Positions 37,601-49,943 of a stretch of 64,000 nt of DNA are shown here, piece by piece. The stretch spans positions 1,319,575 through 1,383,574 of the forward strand of contig NW_008709614.1 in the NCBI RefSeq assembly GCF_000327385.1, written 5' to 3'. Source of the DNA: Lottia gigantea (Eukaryota > Mollusca > Gastropoda > Lottiidae). The position numbers were made by a program, and so were the translations under genes. The notes beneath the pieces are model-generated. The model was not told the DNA's origin. It saw nothing but the letters and a program-made list of their open reading frames with translations, and ran no database searches. Position 1 is the stretch's first letter, and every line of letters begins with the position of its first letter.

Positions 37601-40600
37601 CATAAAACTTGCCCAGAACAAGTGTTCTTTATCAGCTGTTGCATATTTTGATATCTTGACAGTCGCCCTAAATGAATTGAAAAATTCTAAATGGAGTTGA
37701 AAAGAATAAGTGCTCTTCTAGCTAGTCTCAAGTATTTGACAGAAATTTGGCTTCCAGGTAATACTCAGAAACATTTGTGTTCATGTCTTATTGAATTTAT
37801 TATGTGTTATTTATTTTCAGTTTTCTAAATCAATGTTAGTAGATGCCTATAGTGTCTATGTTAATAATTTTGCTGTAGCTATGGAAGAAATCAAATTATT
37901 ACAGAGATCTCGACAAAGTTTCAGAGAATTTCTGAAGGTACGTATCATTCAAAAAAATTTGATTTTGCAAGCTGGTGGATTGTAAAAATCAGTTGATGGT
38001 ATTTCTTTATAAAAGTTAGTGCCTTTCCTTGTTACTTAATTGGGTATGATAATCCAAATATTTGACTTTGTGATGGATAGTGGAAGATCAGAAAATATAT
38101 GCTTGTTCATTGAGGACATCTTTACATCTTTCCTTTAATTTGTTTAAAATTTATGTAGTTTCAATAACCACAACAAGATATGTATGATATCCAAAACTTA
38201 GGCATCTAAACAATCCTGTTTTTCATTGATTTGACAAACAAATGAATGAAGTATTTTATATTGTAGTTAAAAGAAAGTAGCAGCCCAGATAGACTATCAA
38301 TTTTTGGTTTAATGGTAAAGCCAGTACAAAGATTTCCACAGTTTATTATGTTTCTACAGGTAAGTGTTTCCAGAATTATTCATGAACTTGATATAAACTC
38401 AATGATATAACATGACTTCCTCTTTCAATAACTAATCCATGAACAAGGAAAGAATTTAAAGGTAGAAGCATGCATAAACATTTTTACAATTTTTTTTGTG
38501 CAATTTAATTGCAAGTTATGTTTTTTTTAATTAATTTTCAGGATTTAGTCAAATATACCCCACAAGATCATCATGATAGACGCTCATTACAATTAGCTTT
38601 AACAGAATTAGAAAATGTAACACATAAACTAAATGAAAGAAAACGTACGAGTGAACAAACATTTCAAGCTAAACAGATAACTAATCAGTTGTTACGTCAA
38701 ATAACAAAACAAGTACCACCACGATATTTACCTGATAAAACTAGAAGATTAATCAGACAAAATGATTTTGAGCAAGTTGTAAGTAGATTTTATCTTAAAT
38801 TTCTTTTAGAAAGGCTATATGGAGTTCTGATATCTATATCGTATTTTGGTGATGAGACATGTGTTGTACTTAATGCAATAATTTATGTAATAATATTATG
38901 TTTATAGGTAGGAGAATCTGGAGGTGAAATGAGAGTAAAAACTAGAAGGTTGATTCTGTTTGATGATACATTATTATGTATTAAAGTTGGTATCAAGTAA
39001 GGAATTATTATATTTTAATTCAATGTAACTTAACTGAATTTGTTGTTGATAGATATATTTGAAAGTTATCTGCTAGTGATAGCTAACTGGGTCAGAACCA
39101 TGGTTCTTCACAAATTTATTTCCCAGCTTATGATAAATTGATTCTCAAGTGTGACATGTTGATCATTAATAAAGTTAGTACTGCTGGCTTTATTTTCTTT
39201 ATTTTCCAGAATATAACTGTAAGAGGTATGAGTAAAGATTGAGATTTATAGACCCATGTACATTTCACAATAGTCTATCTTACCAAAATAAATAAATGTT
39301 TTGAATTTAGTGCCCATTCTGTTTATCATTGTTATCTTTCAGAGATGTTGATGGATTTTTGACTGAGAAATTTAAATTAAAATGGGTAATTAATCTATCT
39401 GATGTTGATTTAAAAGATAGTGCAATAACACCTAATATGGAGGCTTCAGTTGCAGCCCATCCTGGTAAATTTAGCATTTGGTCCACACAAATAGGTAACT
39501 TTCAAATTCTCTGTATTAGTTTTATCTTTTCTTCTCTTGACTTGAGCTATCTTCAACTAGATATCTTTAATCTGTCGGTTTTATTTGTACACCTTTGGGA
39601 GTTTTCATAACACCTCTTAAGATTTACTATATTCTACTGTCACCAAGTATTGTTAAATGTTATGTATATTACTTTTGAAAAAGTACATTATCGCTAGTAT
39701 TTAAAATTAATATTATGTTTGATATACATACAGAAAGACCAGAAGAAGATCCCTTCCACCTGTATTCAGATTTAAGTGAAATTTTACATGATTGTACTGT
39801 ATTGGGACAGATGAGTGGATTAATGGCTTCATTGAAACGATCTTATCAGGTATTGAAATCTACATTATATTTAAAGCCTATTTATGGACAAATGAACAAA
39901 GGTAGAATCATGTACAGGGTTTTCATAGAATACTGAGCAGTTTGTACATAAAACAAAAGCAGTTTGAAAATCATCGCAACTGTTCTTGCATATTTTCTCT
40001 CAATTTATTCAGACGATGGAGTGCCAAGAACAGAAATGTTTGAGATGTAAAAATACTAATATTGATGTTCTACTAATACTGATGATTTATTTTACTGTAT
40101 TTATAGGGTTATGGACTATCAGAAGATTTATTACTTGAAATTGTTCGTGATCTACAGAAAATGATTCATATTAAAGATGAACAATTGAGATTAGTTAATA
40201 GTTGTTCTTTTATATTAGCTGATAAATCTAGTGTCAAGTAAGCTTAGTCTCTCTGAAGGAGAATTTTTTTATTATTTTGTGCCATTGTTGTTTACATTCG
40301 GTTGACTACAAGGACTAATTTCATCTTCTTCAAGAAGAGTTCCAGCATACCAAGATTCCATTTACACTACAACTGAAAAACCGTTTTTAGACAATTTGAG
40401 TTTACTGTAATATATATGGGCATATTTTATTGCAGGTCAGGACAACGAACAAACCTTTTTTAGTGGACTGGTTTTCAAGTAACTAATATTATAGAATGAG
40501 AGAATTGAATGTTCAAGTCTTTTTTCTCAGTGGTTGTTTCCTTGCAGTTTAAGTGTAAAACATTATAATTCAATATATTTTTTCTGTATTTTTGGAATTA

Positions 40601-43600
40601 ATCTTAACATTTGTAAATAAAAAGTCAAATTCCATTGTTTCTTTATGAATTAATAGATTTATCATTATTTACAGTAAAATGAAGTATGTATTTCAAACAC
40701 CAAGTCCAAATTTAAAACAAGAATGGTGTGTAGATTTTATTATGGCTAAACTAGCTTTAGGTAGGTATTAGTCTTTGCTATGATAAAGATTTTCATGATG
40801 GTAGAACTTAAGATTATCAGTCACATTTGATATTGTTAAAATAAAAATTAAATGAATTTATTTTGTTTATTTTCAGATAAATGTAATAATCCAGGTTGGG
40901 AGATAGGACAACATAGTGAAGAAAAGAGTCTAGTACCAGCTTACTTCATGAGATCACTATCTGTTGATGTTCCTCGAAATTTCACTAAGGTAGGATTTTA
41001 CTCCTTGAAATATTTAATGTGTTCTTATATCTAGTCCTTAATTCATAGTGCCATTTGACTGGGTTTTTTGGTTCCACAAAACTCACTGTGAACAACTCTG
41101 ACAATTTCTTCATTTTTATGTGATTATTTGGTATAAAATTTGTAGAAATTACAAATCACAAATTCCCATGTCATATCTCCACTCTCTCTCTTGTTGTTAT
41201 AATATTTCGTACTGTCTATATTTTTGATCACAGGTAAAATGTGCTGTTCCTGTATTTGTGCCATCAAGTTCCAGTACAGATCTAGGTGTTCAACATCTCT
41301 GGGTGTGTTCATCTAAAAGTGACCGTGGTCAAGTATCAGTCATATCTATACATAATCCTAAACCATGTTTAACAGAATCATTTAAAGCTTCTGATGTAGA
41401 AATAGAATGTATGGTATCTGTACCAGGACTAGGATCTGGATCTCTTAGTACTACTACATCATTTATAGAAGATACTGTTTGGATTGCTACTGTTAAACCA
41501 GAGTATGTTATATTTATATCTGATATTATTGGTAAAATGTTCAACTACCATAATATTCTCAGGAGTGGCTCAGTCTCAGTTAATGTTCTCTAATTATCTA
41601 TCCAAACAGAAGTCTTTTGTTGGATTCAGTAGGATTCTATCTATCTAGGTCATGGAATTTTTATTTATCTGGACACTTTATAAGAGCTATTGGTATATAA
41701 AGTTTGGAATGTATGCCTGTATATTATAAAACTTGTAATGAAGTTATTGGTTATTTATAATTTATAAAATATTCCCACCTTGAAAATATAAAATTATTGA
41801 ATATATTTCGGGTTTTCCTACAAAGAGAATTATTATCTTTTTTCAGATTAGTTATTTTTAGTTTAATACCTGATGATGGAATGAGAAGATCACCAATAAC
41901 TACCATACCTTTACCTCATCAACCTAGTTTAATCATCTGTATAGAGGAAAAGGTTTATTTAGGTTTAAAATCAGGTGTATTATTGGTGTATAGTTGTGAT
42001 GATGGTAAGTTATGATTAAATTAGAAATGAATACTGTCTGATTATCTTATACAATTAACATTTGCTTAAATTAACTGTATATGTGGCCAAAATCACTTCT
42101 TCAAGTGACAAAAGTTCTTGGAATAAACTGTTAAACTACAATAATAAGATATTTTCACTGTTAAAATAGTGCTCAATAGCAGAGTGATATAGAGATATTC
42201 AAACAGAACCTGAAACATATTGTTACTCATTCTGTGGGATCCTCAGACAACAGACCTATTTCAACCTGCAAACCCTACTGAAGTTTGACAAGTAATACTT
42301 GTTGAAGATTGAAGTACATGAATCTCTTAAGTAACAACATGTTTCAGGTTCTGTTTTAATAATATTTCTATATTTGTAAACTGTTTAACTTTTTTGATCC
42401 AGTGTATAATCTCTATATTAATAGATGGTGTATGGGATTTTAAATCTCCAACACAAATAGAGTTTGGTAGTACACCAATACGTTGTTTGTTAGATATTGA
42501 TGGTTGTTTATGGGTAGCTTGTGGTTGTTTTGTACATCTTTTAGATATAGATACACTCAATGTTACTGTAAGTATTTACAATAGACTTCTATACCAGTAT
42601 ACATCCATGATATGGTAAAACTAGAAACCTTTGTTAGCTTACCATGTCATATCATTTCTCATTAATATAAATATAACAAAAGTCAAAGTTAATAAACTTG
42701 AAAGCCATGTTTTCAGGCAATATTAACCTAAGCAATAAGCATTCAAAGCAAAAGATAAAGGAAACCAATAAGGAAAATATCAACAGATATTAGGGCACAA
42801 GTAATACTGTCACCAATCATAATATAACCCAAACCATTTTTCATGTGTTACGCAATCAGACCTATTTGTTCATAATTTGGCTATAGTTAACAACTATTTA
42901 TTATCGTCAATAGTTTCATTTTTCATCATGTTGTGTTTTTGAGGTACAATGTGTTTCCGAAGTTTTTTCTGAAATGAAATTTCTGGATTGTTGTCTTTTG
43001 TTTCAGCAAAAACATGAGTTAAGTGGAGAGAAAGATATACATATAGATGATATAGTTCGAGCTGGTGTTGGTATTTGGGTATCATTTAAAAACAGACCAT
43101 ATATTAAACTATTCCATATTGAAACATTAGAATTATTACAAGAGATTAATATAGCATCACCTATTACTAGAATTATAGGTTGATACATCATTCTTTATTA
43201 TTATTATTATTATTTATTAACACAATATTATAAATCAGACATGTTTGAAGAGAGATATATTTTAGTTATCCCTTTTAATTTGAGATGTCATTATACTCAA
43301 GTCATAATATTTTAGTGATTAGCAATGTCATTGATTGGGTCAGATTTCTAAAAGATCTTCTGTTGATATGAGTATTACAATAAAAACTGTCATTTTACTT
43401 CCATAGAGTTTGAAATAAGCCAAACTATAATGAAACTTTTAAAGTGCACTGTGGAAAAAATTGTCCAATTTGAAAAATAGTTTCTATCTGTTTATTTTTC
43501 TCTTTCAGATAAACAGAAAGTGACCAGTGTACCAGAAGATTATGTTAGATATTGTTATGTTAGTTGTCTAGCTGCAGGACGCGGAATGTTGTGGATTGGT

Positions 43601-44419
43601 ACAAGTCTGGGTTTTATATTAACCTTACCATTACCTAGGTTACGTGAAGGTGTGCCTTTAGTAAACAGTAGACCAAGTGTCTCGTATCATGGTCACAATC
43701 ATCCGGTGAAATTTATTATACCAATTTACTGTTCTTCTAGTGTTACTCAGTTGGAAAAGAGGAGTTCATTCCGATCTTCTATTAGACCAAAAATGAGAAA
43801 AAATTTGAAAAAGGCTCAGACACTATTAGAGGAGCCAGAAACTGTTCCAGAATCTTGTGTTGATGATAAAAATGAAGCCTCTCTTAGTCAATCTAAAATT
43901 GACCTCACTCGTAGATTGAGTGATTCACGTTCCCAAATTACAGAATCAAAACATAAAACTCTCCCTGCTCGCAGTCAGAGACTCTCATTTCGAACAGAAT
44001 TGGCTACAAAAATTGCTTCTCAAGAAACGTCCAATTCTGATCCAGATTTGTTTTCAGCTGAAAGGGAGGTTCAAATGTTGTATGAAACTTTATTAGAGAA
44101 TGAAAATAGTGAAGTTAATGGACCTCAATTTAAAAGACTGTCATCAGAATCACCATCATCAATAGGGGAGGATCAAGAAACTGTCAATACATCTGCGAAT
44201 ACAGGAAGCGATGTCAAACCACGTAGAAAATTAACACAGGAAATTCAGAATGAAAAATTAAAAACTGTAACAATTTCTGGGAAAAGTCTACGGAAAACAA
44301 CAACAAATTCTGTGATAGTTGTCAGTGGTGGTGATGGATATACTCGCTGGAATTCTTCTAAAACTACTTCCATTAAAAATGAAGAGGCTGTTCTTTTACT
44401 GTGGATTTACAAATTCTAG
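25693..44419 (+). CDS. ARHGEF10: Rho guanine nucleotide exchange factor 10 (ARHGEF10/ARHGEF10L type), complete, 21 exons
   Basis: Exons: 25693-25816, 34760-35386, 35643-35750, 36050-36222, 36576-36728, 36958-37035, 37368-37541, 37821-37937, 38267-38359, 38542-38778, 38908-38996, 39343-39494, 39734-39849, 40107-40237, 40675-40760, 40877-40989, 41234-41502, 41847-42004, 42425-42567, 43007-43178 and 43509-44419. They total 4224 nt (1407 codons plus stop) with every junction in frame. Residues 1-395 are acidic and low-complexity. A DH domain (about 396-625) has [35 protein letters not shown] and [20 protein letters not shown] divergent PH-like region (about 629-857) follows, starting with [19 protein letters not shown]. 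The rest is a WD40-like propeller ([42 protein letters not shown]), ending [14 protein letters not shown]...LLLWIYKF. Such proteins exchange GDP for GTP on Rho. The gene matches the human family over its whole length (about 1300-1370 aa). Intron 1 is 8.9 kb and full of transposon DNA. Confidence 0.95.
26425..26810. mobile_element. Inverted-repeat MITE-like element (ARHGEF10 intron 1)
   Basis: The left end CCTAGGTCACACATTCATGG is matched at the right by the reverse complement of CCTAGGTCACACGTTCACGG, 18 of 20 identical. The length is about 386 bp, with no coding capacity. CCTAGG is itself palindromic, so the exact end is unclear, and no duplication was assigned. Confidence 0.65.
28721..28950. 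repeat. Dispersed repeat 'cgcccacat...ttggcggcaacc'
   Basis: Begins atacgcccacatctctctat and continues gtggatgtatattggcggca, then cgtccgtccgtc. Related sequence occurs at 45395-45465 and more weakly at 12286-12360. I recall similar 'gtggatgtatattggcggca' sequence as common in mollusc genomes; this was not checked. Confidence 0.5.
29552..29941. repeat. 74-bp tandem repeat, five full copies
   Basis: The unit begins ttgttattatttttattgta and includes ggaaatgtaacacagtg. Copies start at 29552, 29626, 29700, 29774 and 29848, with a partial sixth at 29922. The last two full copies share variants (gagg for gcgg, atgag for ataag), showing that the array grew in steps. It lies inside the hAT-like element. 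Confidence 0.95.
30467..32296 (+). mobile_element. Gypsy-like LTR retrotransposon, incomplete, nested in the hAT-like element
   Basis: A 5-bp target duplication ACCCG (30467-30471 and 32292-32296) bounds the element. The 5' LTR is 30472-30669, opening TGTTGTG and closing CACAACA. It is followed by TTGGCGACGAGGATG, a primer-binding region of a type I associate with mollusc gypsy elements. Gag starts at 30700 ([15 protein letters not shown], later [10 protein letters not shown] and [15 protein letters not shown]). After an assembly gap come protease-end ([14 protein letters not shown]) and reverse-transcriptase-start (LRLPF-type region, [14 protein letters not shown]) pieces. The 3' LTR is represented by its terminal part (about 32261-32291), matching the 5' LTR end closely. 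The element is clearly broken and shorter than a full gypsy element. The gap prevents a count of breaks. The clean duplication and near-identical LTR ends suggest a fairly recent insertion. Confidence 0.9.
31292..31644. other. Assembly gap (run of N)
   Basis: A run of 353 unknown bases inside the LTR element. Reading frames crossing it are not evidence of coding. Repeats commonly cause such gaps, so the length may be an estimate. Confidence 0.99.
42191..42368. mobile_element. Foldback/MITE-like hairpin (ARHGEF10 intron 18)
   Basis: The left arm agagatattcaaacagaacc, continuing tgaaacatattgttact, is mirrored at 42328-42368 by agtaacaacatgtttcaggt and its continuation. The arms are about 37 bp with few mismatches, the loop about 105 bp, and there is no coding capacity. 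Confidence 0.7.
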
Positions 44420-44678
44420 TTATGAATTTATATTTTGTATACTACATACCATTTACTGTAAGGATCAATAACTTAACAGTATTTGTTGATATATTAAGAT
44501 TAGATTGTTAATAATCAAACAGAAAATAGTGAATTAATTCTGTTCTATGAATGTTGTAGACAAAATGGATAATGTGAATCATGAATGTTTGTGTTAATAT
44601 GTTTTCAGTTCTGGAAATGAATTGAATAATGAAAATATATTATAGAAGTACTCTCATTGCTTAACAAGTTAAATTTAT

Positions 44679-44870
44679 GTCACACGCACACACGAGCCAT
44701 CAGTATAGGCAGAATTTATTCGTGCACTTCTTTGTGTTGGAAAATTTGTAATGGTTTCGTTACCCATACACACACATAAGCATTCGTGAACAAAGTTATC
44801 AAACGAGGTTGTTTTTAATTTTGCGTTAAAAAAAAAATGTCTGAGCAGATGGCTCGTGTGTGTGCCAGAC
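44679..44870. mobile_element. Short TIR element downstream of ARHGEF10
   Basis: The left end gtcacacgcacacacgagcc (then atc) is matched by the reverse complement of the right end, GTCTGGCACACACACGAGCC (then ATC), over about 23 bp. The total is 192 bp and no duplication is certain. It lies 260 bp after the ARHGEF10 stop, probably in its 3' UTR. Confidence 0.7.
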
Positions 44871-45394
44871 TTAAGGTGCATATTTTTATTTTTATACATT
44901 TCATACATGCCATTTTACGCTCATTTATGTTGTATTTAGTTTTTAATTAATCTATATTCTAGATCTCAACAAGGCAGTACAATGGCTACTCATATTAACA
45001 GTAGAATGTTAAACTCTATATAATTCTGTATTCATTTACTGAACCTATACATATTATGTCTTTATTTTTTTATAGTTCTATGAATTTATTTATATTTCTT
45101 ATTTTTCCTGTTAATTTTTTGCACCTTAACTGTGATGAAATAGTTCTAATCTCAATATATTTTGGCAAGTATTGAGTATGATGATGTATGTACAAACCTA
45201 ACGACTTTTAACTTTATTACAAGCTTTATAGGCTGATTTAACATTATGAAATAGTTGCTATAATTTGGTATTTAATTTATTAATTTTGTTACAGTATAAA
45301 TCTATTCGTTATAAAGTGTATCAATAACTAAATATAATATTGTCTTTAATTTTATACTTTTACACTTACCATCCCTCTGTCTGCTTTCTCTTTT

Positions 45395-45465
45395 CTTTAT
45401 AAATCCATAACATATCTCTATGTGGGCAAATATTGGCGGCAGCCATGTCCAACAGACTGTTAACA
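45395..45465. repeat. Dispersed repeat fragment 'acatatctctatgtgggc...ggcggcagcc'
   Basis: Matches 28729-28765 closely (acat.tctctatgtgg....atattggcggca.cc). Only the front part of the family is recognisable. Confidence 0.5.
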
Positions 45466-45736
45466 ATTCTGTTTCAACGTTCTGGGATCTATTGTTTTTA
45501 ACTGATTAAATTAAAACGGAAAATATGTAAGATGAAGATAAAAGGTTTAGAATATTAAGCCTTGTCATACTAACTCTTGGGTATTGATTATGCTACAGCT
45601 TTCAATCAATTTTCCCCAAATAATCCAGTACTTATATGAGCAAATAAATAAAGTTTGGATAGCTGTTGATTTGCAGAAATGGTGTGATAAGCATTAATCA
45701 TAAATTGGATATGGATTGGTCTGACATTGATTGATT

Positions 45737-46164
45737 ATTGATAGTGAGTAGATTTCAAGTACTACTCAATAGGGTGAACTGTTTTTAAACACAACTCATC
45801 ACAGACAATTTCTGAATTAGTAGATCATTGATAGTGAGTAGATTTCATGTACTACTCAATAGGGTGAACTGTTTTTAAACACAACTCATCACAGACAATA
45901 TCTGAATTAGTAGATCATTGATAGAGAGTAGATTTCAAGTACTACTCAATAGGGTGAACTGTTTTTAAACACAACTCATCACAGAAAATATCTGAATTAG
46001 TAGATCATTGATAGTGAGTTGATTTCAAGTACTACTCAGTAGGGTGAACTGTTTTTAAATACAACTCATCACAGACAATTTCTGAATTAGTAGATCATTG
46101 ATAGTGAGTAGATTTCAAGTACTACTCAGTAGGGTGAACTGTTTTTAAATACAATTCATCACAT
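45737..46164. repeat. 90-bp tandem repeat, nearly five copies
   Basis: Units start at 45737, 45827, 45917, 46007 and 46097 with 'attgatagtgagtagattt' (gagag or ttgat variants in some). Each continues caagtactactca, tagggtgaactg and caactcatcacaga. The last copy is truncated. The copies differ at only a few sites. Confidence 0.95.
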
Positions 46165-49100
46165 ACATGGTATTAAGTTCCCTGTAGCTTTGAGCATTTG
46201 TCTTAGATTATGCGTGTGGAGATATGGAATATGGTTTAGGTATTTCAAAAGCAAGTGAGGAAACCAAGAATCATGCAAATTTGATAGCTGTGGCCAAATT
46301 CAATGAATGTTGAGACTTTCTTGTAATTTGGTTGAGCTCTATACATGTCTTGCGATTGTAGATAAGCTATATTCAGGTTTATATATGTTATACATTATAA
46401 CACTTCTTTTGTAGTCAACCAAAGACATAAATTCTGATTTAAAAAGAAAATAGTACAAGCAAAATGTCAAAAAGCATTTTATTTTTCTCTGCTATGAGAC
46501 AACATATTTCTAACATTATTTCATCACAGACATGAGTTATCTTCCCTTTAATACAAAACTCTTCAATTGTAAGTCCTGAAACTCAGAAATTTGAACAAAT
46601 AATTTCTTTAAAATCAATCTGGTAAAATGTATTTCTGAATATCTTTCAGGGTAACAGTAAATTGAGGTATGAGAATATGAACAAAAACACTTTTAAAAAA
46701 ATATTCATAAACAAAACAATCATCAATCTAAAAAAATATATTGTTCCGAACCAAACATATTGCCTGCACCTTTAAATGACTAAAATTGATTGGTAATAAA
46801 AACTGATAAATGCTGATGTAAACTAAATGGGACTAAAGTAATAACGTAAAATATGTCAATTTAGAACTCAAATATAAATATATTTAAAGCAAACAATTTC
46901 ATGTGTTTAAATCAATAAGTAACACTGACACTTCAAATTACAAATAATTTTTTAATTTGATACATCCAGTAAGATATCACTACTGCTTTCATTATTTAAA
47001 TATTATATTATTTTTATAGGCAGGAGAAAATGAAAATAATAATTCTAATATCAACAGGTTTCAGATTCACATAATAAAATATAAAACAAATCTATAATAA
47101 ACATGTATTATAAGATTGAGTTTATAACAGTAAAATATATTGCATGTGTTTTAAATCATAAAAATTTATTAAGACACCTGGCTGGCACTATTGGATAGCT
47201 CTGAACAGGTTCTGTCTGTTCCAGTTATGCCCCTACTCGAACAGTATGAAAGTGGATTTGTCACATCCAAAATTTTCCCGTCTCTGCTGCTTCCAATACT
47301 GTCTGCACCTGCTATTTTTAACAGCACATATGGAATGAGTTCTGTTCCAACTTGTTATATTTTATTGTTAATTCTATAAATCTTGAATCTGCAAAACTCA
47401 ACAATCGAGCAGCCCGTTTGATAGAACTTGATATAAGTTCAAAGGAGCCATACAACAAAAGTTCATTTACCATGTGAAAATCTAATTAAAGTCACATAGG
47501 ATTAAGTTACGACTTTAAACAAAATAAAATAAGTCAGACTAACATTAGTCTGATACAATTTAGTAAAAAAATTAAAAATAAGAAGAGATTTGAATGGATC
47601 AAGCTTTGTAATTCAAGATCTAAGTTATTGGGAAGAGGAGGGAGTGAAAGTGAGAAAGGAGGGCCCTATGAAACAAACTAAGAAATGAGTTGTACCAATT
47701 ATGTTAACATTGGTCTGAATATTAGTAACATATATACAGTAACAATTATAATAACATAAATCTTAGATATTTTTAAACAACCACATTATTTCTTTCTTTC
47801 CAAATTAACAAATAAAATACTAATAAAACTGAACTCAGATCTACCTTTAATATAGTTTTGTGGAATCTTAGTCTTTGAGTCTTAAGTATCAGGCTATTAT
47901 GGAATAATGTAAAATAATAGGAAATAATGTGGCTGAACAAAAATATCTTCAAAAAGACCAAGATATACTCTTACTTTACTCTAATATCAATCTTATTCAA
48001 AATACCATGTCTTCTATTTCTTTTTCGTGATATTGTCTCCATTTAAATCAAAAAAGTTTTCAACTGCAGTAATGTTCTAATCATGTTTTTTAACCAATTA
48101 AAATGTGTAGTGTAGAACCTGTTTTTTGTCGACAATGTTGAATTATTGGATAGTGACACCCAAAAAAGCTGTCATTTTGCTCTACCATATAGAAATAATT
48201 TTTAAGTTTTCCTTATAATTTAACATGAAATACTAAATAAATATTGAGAATATGGATCAGGGAATTCTAACTGAGATTTCACAAAAAATTGACTTTAAAT
48301 TGATCAAACACTAGTAGAAAATATCTTGGTCTTTTATTAGCACTGATTTGAAACACTCAACAATACATATAATTATTTATACACTGGATTTATAGTATAT
48401 GTAGTTATAGACTTCAACATACATAGATTATGGTTAGCTTATCTTCAAACTTTTTATAATTCAAATTGAGCAATACATATTTACTTAGACTTCAAATTGG
48501 GGAATTCCTTATTAATAATTTAGAATGAGAAAATCTAGTGACAATTTCATAAAATTTGAAAATTGTTTTACAATTTCTACGCCAAGAGGTTTAGTTCTAT
48601 AGAATATATTAAGGTATTATTCGGATAAAAGGTAATTTGACACAGATATTTTTCAAGAGTTATTAACAATATATTATTGCTTATAAATAAATATATGAGA
48701 CTTGTAACAAACTGGAAACAAACTGGAAGTTAAAAAATATTTTGCAATCATTATTTGAGGGGGGTAATAAAAGAGAATATTGCCATATAACACTGTACAG
48801 TTTATCAAAGACATTTATGTGCATCAGAGATCTAAAGATGAACACATTACTCTTTTCATAGGTAATATGATCTTAGTCAAAGTGAAATGCAAGATTTCAA
48901 TTATCACTTAATCTACTGATGATATTTTGTTTGAAATATCGGAGATGTTCTTTGACTGACTGCATATAGATATCAATGCTCTAAGAACATTTCAAATCAG
49001 AGGACATTTTACACAGATATCAATTCTCTGAGAGCATTTTAAATGCTCTAAACACACAATATAATATATAATGTTTATAATATAATATATGAATAAGATA

Positions 49101-49192
49101 GAATATTATATTAATGGTGACTAGTTTGAATATTTCACATATATTAAAATATTATTATAATAGTCTTTATTTAATGGTAAAGCAATACCTAA

Positions 49193-49338
49193 TTCTATAT
49201 TTCAAGAACAGCTTCAAATTGTTCTATATTTCAAGAACAGCTTCAAATTGTTCTATATTTCAAGAACAGCTTCAAATTGTTCTATATTTCAAGAACAGCT
49301 TCAAATTGTTCTATATTTCAAGAACAGCTTCAAATTGT
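49193..49338. repeat. 29-bp tandem repeat, five copies
   Basis: The unit ttctatatttcaagaacagc plus ttcaaattg starts at 49193, 49222, 49251, 49280 and 49309. Copies are nearly identical, so the array is recent. It lies about 600 bp beyond the stop of the SH2 gene, possibly in its 3' UTR. The open frame at 49114-49350 is a by-product. Confidence 0.95.
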
Positions 49339-49943
49339 TCAAAATTTTGAAAGGTAGAAGATAAAGTTTCAAGTTGAGAAGAATCACTTTCTAGTTGATA
49401 AGAATTACTGTGTTCTCCTTTATAATGACAGATTTATATTCTGATAACTCCATGGATTACTTGATATGAAAAACTGTGATGAAATTAAAGAAGCAATGAA
49501 AATAAAGAATTAGGCATGGCATCCATTTATTTCACTAGATAATAGATCAGGTCAATATCCTTAAAAACTATGAACCTGTTCTACAATTCAGCTGTAAATA
49601 TTTCCTACAGTTCACACTGTTTCTTTATATTATAATATCGCTCTTTTCTACTGTAGCTGAAATTTCACTCAAATTTTTCAAAATCCACAGCAAAACAACT
49701 TTTAATGCCACAAAATCACTCTTTCAAATCCCGGAAATGTGGATCATCAAAATGCATATAAACTGGTCACTCAAGTAAGCCAATTTAATTCCTTAAAAAC
49801 ACACGAAAGACATAAAAAATGGATCTCTGTAAAATGGTCTGTTTTAAAAACATGCAACCACACTGAAAACAGTTATGATTAAAACTGAACACAAATTCAA
49901 AACGCTTCCTTCTTAAAAATCCGAAAAATAAAACACACTGTCT

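Larger units (their letters stand above)
44420..49943. other. Region between convergent ARHGEF10 and SH2 genes
   Basis: AT-rich 3' UTR and intergenic DNA without a recognisable exon. It contains a TIR element (44679-44870), a dispersed repeat (45395-45465), a 90-bp tandem array (45737-46164) and a 29-bp tandem array (49193-49338). Frames at 47191-47379 and 47773-47961 show no domain. Confidence 0.5.

Noticed and set aside
49114-49350. 78-residue open frame with repeated segments
   Set aside because: Created by the 29-bp tandem array; no other coding sign.
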